Source: Rhodopseudomonas julia (GTDB taxonomy: Bacteria > Pseudomonadota > Alphaproteobacteria > Rhizobiales > Afifellaceae). From it: a stretch of DNA of 64,000 nt. Position 1 is the stretch's first letter; the number at the start of each line of letters is the position of its first letter. Under the pieces are notes generated by a model. The model was not told the origin of the DNA. It did no database searches and saw only the letters and a program-made list of their open reading frames with translations. The stretch lies in assembly GCF_030813515.1 (NCBI RefSeq), contig NZ_JAUSUK010000002.1, positions 1,178,001 to 1,242,000 of the forward strand. Direction: 5' to 3'. The position numbers and the translations under genes were made by a program. Below, in pieces: positions 10,239-18,445 of this stretch.

Positions 10239-13200
10239 GCGGCTGAGCGATCTTCTGGCGGAAAACCGCCATCTCACCTTGTCCGGCGTGCCGGACGGGC
10301 TGGAGGGACGCGTCCTCGCCGATCTCGTGCGGTTGCGTCGCCTCCCAGTCACTTTCGTTGCGCGTGACGCACGCCATCTGGAGATGGCAAAACAGAGCCT
10401 GCGCTTCTTTGCTCCGGATATCCGGCGACTGACATTTCCGGCCTGGGACTGCCTGCCCTATGACCGCGTCTCGCCCAATGCCGACGTCGTCGCGCGGCGA
10501 ATGGCGACGCTGAAGGCGCTCGTCGATGCCGGCCCCCAGGCGCCGCTCATACTTCTGACGACGGCCAATGCGATCATTCAGCGGGTGCCGCCGCATGAGT
10601 GGGTGGCGCGGCATGTGTGGAGTGCCGGTGCCGGTGACGTGACGCCCATGGAGGGATTGGTCGCGCGTCTGGCGGCAGACGGCTTTGAACGTGTGCCGAC
10701 GGTCCGGGCGGTTGGCGAATACGCCGTGCGCGGTGGCATCGTCGACCTTTTCGCCCCGGGGGATACGGGGGCAATCCGCTGTGATTTCTTCGGCGACACG
10801 CTGGAGACGATCCGGCCCTTCGACCCGGAGAACCAGCGCACGACCGGCCAGGTCGCTCGGCTCGATCTCTTGCCGGCGAGCGAAATCATCCTCGATGACG
10901 AGGTCGTGGCACGTTTTCGTCAGAACTATCGCGAAGCCTTCGGCGCTGTAACGAGCGACGATCCGCTTTATGAGGCGATCAGCGCCGGGCGACGGTTTGC
11001 AGGCATGGAGCACTGGCTCGCCTTTTTCCATGAGCGGCTGGAGACTGTGCTCGATTATGCCGGCGACACATTGGTGGCCGTCGATCATCTGGCCGCAGAC
11101 ACGCTCAAGGATCGCTGGGAGCAGATCGGCGACCATTACGAAGCGCGCAAAGAAAACGCCGATCAGAAGCTTGCCGGCGCGGCACCCTATAAGCCTGCGG
11201 CTCCCGACAGCCTCTATCTCACGCTCGAGGAATGGCAGGCAAAGGTCGATGACCACGCGTCCGCGAGACTGACGCCTTTCGCGTCACCTGACGAATCGGG
11301 TTCGGTCCACGATGTGGAGGGCAGGGCGGGCCGCACCTTCGCCGCCGAGCGCACGGCCGGTGACGTCAATGTTTTCGATGCGCTCGTGGCGCATGTCGCC
11401 GATCGCCGAAAGGCCGGTAAGAGAATCGTGCTTGCGACCTGGAGTGTGGGTGCGCGAGACCGGCTCATTCAGGTCCTGAGCGACCACGGCATGGAGAGGC
11501 TGCAACCGGTCGAAACCTGGGCCGAGACGGAGGCACTCGCCAAAGGCATCACCGGTATGGCCGTGATGCCGCTCGAAACCGGGTTCGAGACACCCGACAG
11601 CGTCTTTATCGGCGATCAGGACGTGCTCGGCGACCGTCTCGTGCGCCCGGCACGAAAGCGCAAACGCGCGGCCGACGCTTTGACAGAGGCCGCGAGCCTC
11701 TCCGAAGGCGACCTCGTCGTTCATGTCGATCACGGCATCGGTCGTTTCGATGGGCTCGTTACGATCGAGGCGGCGGGGGCCCCGCACGACTGCCTCCAGC
11801 TCGTCTATGCCGGCGGCGACAAGCTCTTTCTTCCGGTCGAGAACATCGATCTCTTGACGCGCTATGGCGCGGAAGGCTCCGAGACCGCCCTCGATAAGCT
11901 GGGCGGCGTTGCCTGGCAGAACCGCAAGGCTCGCCTCAAGAAACGCATCCGCGAAATCGCCGATGCTCTCATCAAGACGGCGGCGGCGAGGCTTCTTCGC
12001 CAGGGCGAAAAGCTGGTCGTGCCGGAAGGTCTTTACGGCGAATTCGCAGCTCGTTTCCCCTACGAGGAAACCGATGATCAGGATGCCGCGATCGAGGCGG
12101 CGATCAGCGATCTCGGCTCCGGCAGGCCGATGGACCGCCTCGTCTGTGGCGATGTGGGTTTCGGCAAGACCGAAGTTGCGCTCAGGGCCGCCTTCGTTGC
12201 GGCGATGAGCGGCAAGCAGGTGGCGGTCATCGTACCGACGACCTTGCTCGCCCGTCAGCACTACAAGACTTTCGTCGACCGCTTTCGCGGTTTGCCGCTC
12301 CAGGTCGGTGGACTTTCGCGGCTGGTCGGCACGGCGGAGAAGGCTCGCGTTAGGGCTGGGCTTGCCGATGGCACCATCGACATCGTCGTCGGAACGCATG
12401 CGCTTCTGGCGAAGTCGGTCAATTTCCGTGATCTCGGCCTCGTCATCGTCGACGAGGAGCAGCATTTCGGCGTCAAGCATAAGGAGCGCCTGAAGGAGCT
12501 GCGGTCGGCCGTGCACGTCCTGACCCTGACGGCGACGCCGATCCCGCGCACGTTGCAGCTCGCTCTCACGGGCGTGCGCGACCTCTCCATCATCGCCACG
12601 CCGCCGGTCGACCGCCTGGCGGTGCGAACCTTCATATCGCCTTTTGATCCGCTGATCGTGCGCGAGGCACTTTTGCGCGAGCGCTTGCGGGGTGGTCAGT
12701 CCTTCTATGTCGTGCCGCGGATCTCCGATCTCGCCGAAGTGAAGGAGTTTCTGGACCAGAACCTGCCGGAGGCGCGGGTTGCCGTCGCACATGGGCAGAT
12801 GGCCGCAAGCGAGCTCGATCAGGTGATGAACGCCTTCTACGACGGCCAATACGACGTGCTGTTGTCGACGACGATCGTGGAATCGGGCCTCGATATTCCG
12901 ACCGCGAATACGCTCATCATCCATCGCGCCGACATGTTCGGCCTGGCCCAGCTCTATCAGCTGCGCGGTCGCATCGGTCGCTCCAAGAACCGCGCCTATG
13001 CCTATTTCACGGTGCCGGCGAAAAAGACCATGACGTCGACGGCCGAACGCCGCCTCAAGGTGTTGCAATCGCTCGATTCGCTCGGCGCGGGCTTCCAGCT
13101 TGCCAGCCACGACCTCGATATTCGTGGCGCCGGCAATCTTCTCGGAGAAGAGCAGTCCGGCCACATCAAGGAGGTCGGTTTCGAGCTTTACCAGCAAATG

Positions 13201-13725
13201 CTCGAAGAGGCCGTGGCGGGCCTCAAGGCGGGCGACGAGGAGCTGGCCGAGGGCAAGTGGTCACCCCAGATCACGATCGGCATGGCCGTCATGATTCCAG
13301 AGACTTATGTTCCGGATCTCACGCTACGCATGAGCCTTTATCGGCGCCTTGCCGACCTGGAAGATGCGGGCGATATCGATGCTTTCGGTGCCGAGCTGAT
13401 CGATCGTTTCGGGCCGATGCCCGACGAGGTCGATCATCTGTTGAAGGTCGTCTACGTGAAATCGCTGTGCCGCAGAGCCAATGTCGAAAAGGTCGATGCC
13501 GGGCCGAAGGGCGTGGTCATCGCCTTGCGCAACAACGAGTTTGCCAACCCAGGTGGGCTTGTGCGCTATATCGGTGAGCAGGGCTCGATGGCAAAAATCC
13601 GTCCCGACCAGCGTATCGTCCTGTCGCGTGACTGGCCGCGGCCTGAAGACAGGCTGAAGGGGACGGCCTCTCTGCTGACGCGTCTTGCCAAGATCGCCGA
13701 GGAAGGGGCGCAGAAGGCGGCTTAG
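10216..13725 (+). CDS. mfd: Transcription-repair coupling factor
   Basis: Mfd removes RNA polymerase stalled at DNA damage and recruits UvrA. The 1169-residue protein is standard length: UvrB-like N-terminal module (GVPDGLEGRVLADL to about residue 340), RNA-polymerase-interaction domain (LSEGDLVVHVDHGIGRFDGL), then the helicase module with Walker A GDVGFGKTEVALRAAF, DEEQ in IVDEEQHFGVKHKERLK, LTATPIPRTLQLA and QLRGRIGRS, and the C-terminal D7 domain. The ATG at 10216 (MSKSSSAERL) is preferred to a TTG at 10186. Its stop codon overlaps that of the convergent merR gene. Confidence 0.97.
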   Translation: MSKSSSAERLSDLLAENRHLTLSGVPDGLEGRVLADLVRLRRLPVTFVARDARHLEMAKQSLRFFAPDIRRLTFPAWDCLPYDRVSPNADVVARRMATLKALVDAGPQAPLILLTTANAIIQRVPPHEWVARHVWSAGAGDVTPMEGLVARLAADGFERVPTVRAVGEYAVRGGIVDLFAPGDTGAIRCDFFGDTLETIRPFDPENQRTTGQVARLDLLPASEIILDDEVVARFRQNYREAFGAVTSDDPLYEAISAGRRFAGMEHWLAFFHERLETVLDYAGDTLVAVDHLAADTLKDRWEQIGDHYEARKENADQKLAGAAPYKPAAPDSLYLTLEEWQAKVDDHASARLTPFASPDESGSVHDVEGRAGRTFAAERTAGDVNVFDALVAHVADRRKAGKRIVLATWSVGARDRLIQVLSDHGMERLQPVETWAETEALAKGITGMAVMPLETGFETPDSVFIGDQDVLGDRLVRPARKRKRAADALTEAASLSEGDLVVHVDHGIGRFDGLVTIEAAGAPHDCLQLVYAGGDKLFLPVENIDLLTRYGAEGSETALDKLGGVAWQNRKARLKKRIREIADALIKTAAARLLRQGEKLVVPEGLYGEFAARFPYEETDDQDAAIEAAISDLGSGRPMDRLVCGDVGFGKTEVALRAAFVAAMSGKQVAVIVPTTLLARQHYKTFVDRFRGLPLQVGGLSRLVGTAEKARVRAGLADGTIDIVVGTHALLAKSVNFRDLGLVIVDEEQHFGVKHKERLKELRSAVHVLTLTATPIPRTLQLALTGVRDLSIIATPPVDRLAVRTFISPFDPLIVREALLRERLRGGQSFYVVPRISDLAEVKEFLDQNLPEARVAVAHGQMAASELDQVMNAFYDGQYDVLLSTTIVESGLDIPTANTLIIHRADMFGLAQLYQLRGRIGRSKNRAYAYFTVPAKKTMTSTAERRLKVLQSLDSLGAGFQLASHDLDIRGAGNLLGEEQSGHIKEVGFELYQQMLEEAVAGLKAGDEELAEGKWSPQITIGMAVMIPETYVPDLTLRMSLYRRLADLEDAGDIDAFGAELIDRFGPMPDEVDHLLKVVYVKSLCRRANVEKVDAGPKGVVIALRNNEFANPGGLVRYIGEQGSMAKIRPDQRIVLSRDWPRPEDRLKGTASLLTRLAKIAEEGAQKAA

Positions 13726-14141
13726 AGCGTGACAGGCTCTAAGGAGAGTGCCTCGATGATGCGGCATTGATCGATCGTGCCGCCCCGGCAGCTCTCCTTC
13801 ATCCGGCGAAGCTCGCTCGCGAGACGCTGAAGATCGGCGATCTTGTCCTCCACCTCCGCGAGATGCGAGGTGACCAGACGGTCGACGGCGGCGCAGTCGC
13901 GCTCCGTCTCGGCCGAAAGATCGAGGAGTTCACGGATCTCGTCGAGTGTGAAGCCAAGCGCACGGGAGCGCCTGATAAAGCTCAATCGCTCCTGGTGCGT
14001 CTGCGAATAGGCGCGATAATTCCCGCCCGTGCGCGGCGGCGCGGGCAGAAGGCCGATTTTCTCGTAGTAGCGAATGGTGACGATCTTCGTGCCCGTTGCG
14101 GCGGCGAGATCGCCGATTCGTAGAAGCGACAGCTCTTTCAC
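13722..14141 (-). CDS. MerR-family metal-responsive transcriptional regulator
   Basis: This 139-residue regulator has a winged helix-turn-helix (RIGDLAAATGTKIVTIRYYEKIGLL), a dimerisation helix and a metal loop. Cysteines fall at positions 83, 118 and 126. A cysteine at the position equivalent to 83 marks sensors of divalent ions (Zn, Cd, Pb, Hg, Co) rather than of Cu(I). The pair 118/126, with seven residues between, forms the metal loop (SCRGGTIDQC). The start is GTG. It faces the CDF exporter gene across a 67-base gap holding a MerR-type operator, so it most likely activates that exporter when metal is in excess. Its stop overlaps the mfd stop (the same TTAG). Confidence 0.92.
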   Translation of the reverse strand: MKELSLLRIGDLAAATGTKIVTIRYYEKIGLLPAPPRTGGNYRAYSQTHQERLSFIRRSRALGFTLDEIRELLDLSAETERDCAAVDRLVTSHLAEVEDKIADLQRLASELRRMKESCRGGTIDQCRIIEALSLEPVTL

Positions 14142-14145
14142 TCAC

Positions 14146-14177
14146 TTGACCCTATAGCGGCTAGAGGGTGCAAGCGT
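14146..14177 (+). promoter_or_regulatory. MerR-type operator/promoter of the metal exporter gene
   Basis: A -35 box TTGACC (14146-14151) is followed by a 21-base dyad at 14149-14169 with arms ACCCTATAG and CTAGAGGGT around CGG; eight of nine positions match. A weak -10 lies around 14171-14177, giving a spacer of 19-20 bases. The over-long spacer with a dyad between -35 and -10 is the hallmark of MerR-controlled promoters, which the regulator untwists when metal binds. Confidence 0.85.
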
Positions 14178-14208
14178 ACCAGCTTGTTGGATCGGATGTG
14201 AGGCCACC

Positions 14209-14850
14209 ATGAGCGGTTGCTGCCAGGACGAATGTTGCGGGGAAGCAATCCGTGGCGACAACGGGCGGTTTGCGCGTCTCCTCTGGATCGCGCTTGTCGT
14301 CAATGCCGGGATGTTCGTCGTGGAGGCAGGAGCAGGATTTGCCGCGGGCTCTCTGTCGCTGCAGGCCGATTCGCTCGACTTTCTCGGCGACGCTGGAAAT
14401 TACGCCGTCAGCCTGATGGTCGTCGCCTCTGCACCTGCCGTCCGTGCCAAAGCGGCGCTTTTGAAAGGCGCCACGATGGGGCTTTTTGGCCTATGGATCG
14501 TGGCGGCAACCGTCTGGCGCGCGTTCAATGCGGTTCCTCCGGATGCTTTCACGATGTCCTGGGTGGGGTTGCTCGCACTTATCTCCAATCTTGGTGTCGC
14601 AGCTCTCTTGTGGGCGTATCGTGGAGGCGATGCCAACATGCGCTCCGTCTGGCTTTGTTCGCGCAACGACGCGATCAGCAACCTCGTGGTGCTTGTTGCG
14701 GCAGCCGGGGTCTTCGGCACGCAGACGGCCTGGCCGGATCTCATCGTTGCGGCCGTCATGGCGTCTCTCGCACTCCAGGCTGCGACTATGATCGTGCGGC
14801 ACGCTCTCCTTGAGCTTCGGGACGACATCCGAGAGCAAAAGCCAGCCTAG
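14209..14850 (+). CDS. Small cation diffusion facilitator (CDF) metal exporter
   Basis: This 213-residue protein has six predicted membrane helices and belongs to the CDF superfamily, which exchanges cytoplasmic divalent metal ions for protons. The N-terminus is cysteine-rich (MSGCCQDECCGE), a likely metal-capture segment. The helix-2 site reads ADSLDFLGDAGNY, with aspartates at the expected spacing; the helix-5 site reads RNDAISN, where many Zn/Co exporters have H/D-x3-D. It ends shortly after helix 6, so the usual cytoplasmic C-terminal dimerisation domain is missing (family members are commonly about 300 residues). The ATG at 14209 follows GAGG. Regulation by the divergent MerR gene is strongly indicated. 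The metal is not certain. Confidence 0.88.
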   Translation: MSGCCQDECCGEAIRGDNGRFARLLWIALVVNAGMFVVEAGAGFAAGSLSLQADSLDFLGDAGNYAVSLMVVASAPAVRAKAALLKGATMGLFGLWIVAATVWRAFNAVPPDAFTMSWVGLLALISNLGVAALLWAYRGGDANMRSVWLCSRNDAISNLVVLVAAAGVFGTQTAWPDLIVAAVMASLALQAATMIVRHALLELRDDIREQKPA

Positions 14851-14873
14851 AACGCATTCGGCGTATGTTGGGT

Positions 14874-15557
14874 CTAGGCCGGTCCGTTGTCGTTGGCGTT
14901 GTGCGAAGCCGCCAAAGCGGCGTTGAAGGCCTCTAACAGAACCTCAGGGGCCTGTGCGCCGACGACAACATAGCGGTTGCCGACGACGAAGGTGGGCACG
15001 CCGCTCACGCCCATCTGGCGGGCGAGGGCGATTTCCTCCTCGACCAGCTCTCTGTCGGCGCCACTTGCCAGGAGCTCGGCAATGACGTCGGGTTCCATCC
15101 CAGCTTTGGCGGCGATCTCCGTCAGCGTCTCCAGCTCGTTGAGACGCCGGCCCTCGATGAAATAGGCGTTGAACAGCGCCTCTACGATCACGTCCTGCAC
15201 GCCGGCGCTTGCCGACCAGCGGATCAGGCGGTGAGCGTCGAGCGTGTTGGGCGAGACCTCGATCGCGTCGAAATCGAAGGGAATCGCTTCCTGCGCCCCG
15301 GCGGCACGCACGTCGACATAGAGGGAGCGCGCCCTCTCGGCGGAACCGAATTTTTCCGCAAGATAGAGGCTTCGATCCTTGCCTTCCGGGGGCAAGGTCG
15401 GATCGAGCTGGTAGGGGCGCCAACGGATCTCGAGCGGGATATCGGTCTGGCTTGCGGCCCTTTCCAAGCGTCTTTTGCCGATGAAGCACCAAGGGCACAT
15501 CACATCGGAGATGACATCGACGGAAAGGCGGTCGGTCGCAGGAAGTTCGTCTCTCAT
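14874..15557 (-). CDS. DsbA-family oxidoreductase, FrnE type
   Basis: This 227-residue thioredoxin-fold protein has an insertion of helices and the active-site motif CPWC at residues 21-24 (SDVMCPWCFIGKRRLE). The cis-proline segment GVSGVPTFVVGNRY is near residue 190. FrnE-type proteins are cytoplasmic 2-hydroxychromene-2-carboxylate isomerase-like disulfide oxidoreductases; there is no signal peptide here. It is convergent with the CDF gene (23 bases apart) and ends 37 bases after the start-proximal gene yejA on the same strand, so it may be co-transcribed with it. The biological substrate is unknown. Confidence 0.9.
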   Translation of the reverse strand: MRDELPATDRLSVDVISDVMCPWCFIGKRRLERAASQTDIPLEIRWRPYQLDPTLPPEGKDRSLYLAEKFGSAERARSLYVDVRAAGAQEAIPFDFDAIEVSPNTLDAHRLIRWSASAGVQDVIVEALFNAYFIEGRRLNELETLTEIAAKAGMEPDVIAELLASGADRELVEEEIALARQMGVSGVPTFVVGNRYVVVGAQAPEVLLEAFNAALAASHNANDNGPA

Positions 15558-15594
15558 GGGACGAACTTAGCGCGGGGCTTCTTGGTGGCCAGCG

Positions 15595-17424
15595 TCAATT
15601 CTGCTGGGCCTCGCTCGACCACCATGTTGTGGGCTCCGGCCCATAAAGCGACCCCTGCGAGGGATGGGAAAGCCTGTTCCAATAGGCGACCCACTCGGCG
15701 GGGGCATGAAAGAGCGGCACAACGTAAAATCCCGAAATCAGCACGCGATCGAAAGCGCGCACCGCGGCGACAAAGCTCTCTCGGTCTTTGACCGACAAGA
15801 GTTGTTGGATCATCGCATCGATGGCGGGATCGGCGGCACCGGAGAAATTGAAGCTTCCGGGGCTCTCTGCGGCAGCCGACGACCAGCGGAAGGATTGCTC
15901 GCTGCCGGGAGAGAGCGATGCGAAGGCCAGATTGTACCGTATCATGTCGAAGTCGAACGATTTCAACCGCTCCCAATACTGGCTCGCATCCACCTGGCGG
16001 ACATTTGCGGTGATTCCAACGAGCGCCAGCGCGTTCTGGTACGCCAGCGCCAGCCGCTCGTCCTCGCGCGTCATCACAAGAATTTCGAACGCGAAGGGCT
16101 CACCTGTCTCTTCGTTGACGATCTTGCCGCCCTGGCGGACCCAGCCGGCCTCTTTCAGCAAGGCGAGGCCCTTGCGGAAATTGTCGCGGTCGCGGCCACT
16201 GCCGTCGCCTTCGGGCGGACGATAGCTGCCGTCCATCACAGAGGGGAGCACCGCATCGGGGTAGGGCGCGAGGAGCTTTTTCTCGCCTTCGGAGGCGGGG
16301 CGGCCGATCGCCGAGAGTTCGGAGCCCTCGAAATAGCTAGCGGTGCGGTCATAAGCGCCGAGGAAGAGATTTTCGTTCAGCCATTTGAAGTCCAGGAAAT
16401 AGCCGAGCGCCTGACGTACGCGCTTGTCGGCAAAAACCGGCCTCCGGGTGTTCATGAAGAAGCCGTTCATCCCCTTGGGGATGCCCGTATCGAACTTTTC
16501 GAGTTTGACCAGGCCTTGTTCCACCGCCGGGAAGCGATAGCCGGTCTGCCAGCGGCTCGGATCTTTTTCCCGATGATAGTCGAAGAGCCCCTTCTTGAAG
16601 GCTTCGAAATAGGTGTTGGTGTCGCGGAAATATTCCAACCGGATCTCTTCGAAATTGTCGAAGCCGCGCTTCGCCGGGATATCCTCGCCCCAATAATCGT
16701 GCCGCTTTTTCAGGATGATAGAGGTGCCGGGGCGGGTTTCGGCGACCTCATAGGGGCCGGAGCCCATAAGCGGCGTGAGGCTGCTTCGGGAAAACTCTTC
16801 TTCCGAAACGGCGTGTTTGGGTAAGATCGGCAGCAGTGCGACGAGAAGCGGCAATTCGCGGCTGGCGCCGTCATCGAAAGTGAAGCGGACCGTGCGTTCG
16901 CTCTCGGCCGTGACATCGGCCACCATGGCATACCAGGTTTTCGGGCGCCCATGGTCTTTCAAGAGATTGAACGAGTAGACGACGTCCGCCGCCGTCACCG
17001 GCTCGCCGTCGGCCCATTTCGCTTGCGGGCGTATGGAAAACGAGATCCAGGAGCGGTCGTCTGGAACGGTGACTGTCTCCGCGAGCAGCCCATAGAGCGA
17101 AAACGGCTCGTCGCGATTTCGCACCATCAGGCTTTCCCAGAGATTGTTGCCCCATTCGTCGTCCCACAGAGCGCGCGGCGCCGTTCCCTTGAGAATGAAC
17201 GGATTGAGGCTGTCGAAACTGCCCACCATTGCGTAGGCGATGCGCCCTCCCTGCGGGGCCTCTGGATTGGCATAGGGGAGGTGATCGAAGTCCGCCGGCA
17301 GCTCCGGATCGCCATGCATGGCAATCGCGTGCTGGGGTTCTTGTGCGCTGGCCGGAAGGATCGACGCGACAAACCCCAAGAGCAGCGCCGCGAGCGCGCT
17401 CGTGAGGCGAGGGCAAGGCACCAT
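15595..17424 (-). CDS. Periplasmic solute-binding protein family 5, YejA-like (peptide/microcin C type)
   Basis: This 609-residue secreted binding protein has a signal peptide cleaved near ILPASAQ-E and the SBP_bac_5 fold. Diagnostic stretches are HAIAMHGDPELP, FDHLPYANPEAPQGG, and KRHDYWGEDIPAKRG; this combination is typical of YejA and related proteins that import oligopeptides or microcin C. The permease and ATPase genes (yejBEF) are not beside it, so it is an orphan binding protein or works with a distant transporter. The ATG at 17424 follows GGAGAG. It diverges from the ialB-like gene across about 190 bases. Confidence 0.9.
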   Translation of the reverse strand: MVPCPRLTSALAALLLGFVASILPASAQEPQHAIAMHGDPELPADFDHLPYANPEAPQGGRIAYAMVGSFDSLNPFILKGTAPRALWDDEWGNNLWESLMVRNRDEPFSLYGLLAETVTVPDDRSWISFSIRPQAKWADGEPVTAADVVYSFNLLKDHGRPKTWYAMVADVTAESERTVRFTFDDGASRELPLLVALLPILPKHAVSEEEFSRSSLTPLMGSGPYEVAETRPGTSIILKKRHDYWGEDIPAKRGFDNFEEIRLEYFRDTNTYFEAFKKGLFDYHREKDPSRWQTGYRFPAVEQGLVKLEKFDTGIPKGMNGFFMNTRRPVFADKRVRQALGYFLDFKWLNENLFLGAYDRTASYFEGSELSAIGRPASEGEKKLLAPYPDAVLPSVMDGSYRPPEGDGSGRDRDNFRKGLALLKEAGWVRQGGKIVNEETGEPFAFEILVMTREDERLALAYQNALALVGITANVRQVDASQYWERLKSFDFDMIRYNLAFASLSPGSEQSFRWSSAAAESPGSFNFSGAADPAIDAMIQQLLSVKDRESFVAAVRAFDRVLISGFYVVPLFHAPAEWVAYWNRLSHPSQGSLYGPEPTTWWSSEAQQN

Positions 17425-17618
17425 TTGGGATGGCTCTCCAGTTATCGTCTATCGTTTAAGGGCGAGAATCGGACCTTGCGCCAATCTGGCATAGCGTGCA
17501 ATTGCGGGCTATGGAGTTGGCCGCGGGGCTCCGACATGGTGTCGCCGCATTCTGAGGTCTTCCAACCCGGACAGAATGAAAGGGCGCCACGGGCGCCGAG
17601 TCAGTGCGAGGATCATCC

Positions 17619-18257
17619 ATGCAATTTCTTCAGGCCGCGATGCGGCGGTCGCGTTCCATTGCGCAGGTCGCGGCGCCCTTGCTCCTGGTTCTTGCAGTCT
17701 CGCCCGCCTGGGCGCAGGACCAGCAGCCGAACCAGGATCAGCAGCAGCCGGAATGGGTTAAGCTGTGTAGCGAAAATCCGCAGAACAAGAAGCAGGTCTG
17801 CGTGGTCACACGCGAGCGTCGTGCGGCCACTGGGCAGTTGCTTGCAGCCGTCTCGTTGCGCGAGACGGAAGGCAAGAAATTCCTGGTTTCGGCCGTGCCG
17901 CCAGGAATGTTGTTGCGGCCCGGACTGCAGGTTCAGATCGATGGCGGCAAGCCGACCAAGGTGCAGTACTCGATCTGCTTCCCGAATCTGTGCTTCGCAG
18001 AAGCGGAAGTGAACGACGATTTCGTCGCCTCGATGAAGCGCGGCAGCAAGCTCGTCATCACGACGCTCAACCAGCAGGCCAAGCCGATTAATTTCGACGT
18101 GAGCCTGTCGGGCTTTACCTCTTCCTATGAGGGCGAAGCGATCGACCCGAAGGAGCTGCAGGCCGAGCAGCAGAAGCTGCAGGACGAGTTGAAGCGCAAA
18201 GCCGAACAGGCGCGCAAACAGCTCATCGAAAAGCAGCAGCAGAGTTCCGGCCAGTAA
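17619..18257 (+). CDS. Invasion-associated locus B (IalB) family periplasmic protein
   Basis: This 212-residue secreted protein has a signal peptide (MQFLQAAMRRSRS... to AWAQ). The IalB domain follows: EWVKLCSENPQNKKQVCVVTRE, then FLVSAVPPGMLLRPGLQVQIDGG and YSICFPNLCFAEAEV. Four cysteines are spaced as in the family and probably form two disulfides. The C-terminus is a charged Gln/Lys/Glu helix (about residues 170-212). IalB was named for a Bartonella invasion factor but is widespread in free-living Rhizobiales, so no virulence role is implied. The ATG at 17619 follows GAGGA; a terminator follows the stop. Confidence 0.9.
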   Translation: MQFLQAAMRRSRSIAQVAAPLLLVLAVSPAWAQDQQPNQDQQQPEWVKLCSENPQNKKQVCVVTRERRAATGQLLAAVSLRETEGKKFLVSAVPPGMLLRPGLQVQIDGGKPTKVQYSICFPNLCFAEAEVNDDFVASMKRGSKLVITTLNQQAKPINFDVSLSGFTSSYEGEAIDPKELQAEQQKLQDELKRKAEQARKQLIEKQQQSSGQ

Positions 18258-18283
18258 GCCAAGCTCTTGATGACACAGTTTCA

Positions 18284-18311
18284 GGCCTCGGCATTCGCCG
18301 GGGCCTTTTTT
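18284..18311 (+). terminator. Rho-independent terminator after the IalB-like gene
   Basis: An 8-bp stem (GGCCTCGG with CCGGGGCC, one T-G pair) closes a 6-base loop and is followed by six T residues at 18306-18311. It lies 27 bases after the stop codon. Confidence 0.9.
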
Positions 18312-18387
18312 GTTGGGGGTGTCGGGTTACGCCTTCCGTGACGCATGGCAGACCGCAACAGGCGGGCAGGGGGGCCGCGGCGTGCGG

Positions 18388-18415
18388 TTGACAATAGTTT
18401 AGCCAGGGCTACATT
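18388..18415 (+). promoter_or_regulatory. mntH: Promoter and palindrome upstream of mntH
   Basis: A perfect -35 box TTGACA (18388-18393), a 16-base spacer and a -10 box TACATT (18410-18415) precede mntH. A TAGCC-AG-GGCTA inverted repeat at 18400-18411 sits between and touching the -10, a position suited to a repressor site. It does not resemble the known rhizobial Mur or E. coli MntR boxes as I know them. Confidence 0.55.
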
Positions 18416-18445
18416 TCTCGCCATCTAGCAAAAGAAGCCCAGCGC

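Noticed and set aside
11284-13197. 637-codon open frame on the reverse strand across mfd
   Set aside because: It mirrors the mfd codon phase in GC-rich DNA; the translation is Arg/Asp/His-rich with no motifs or start signal.
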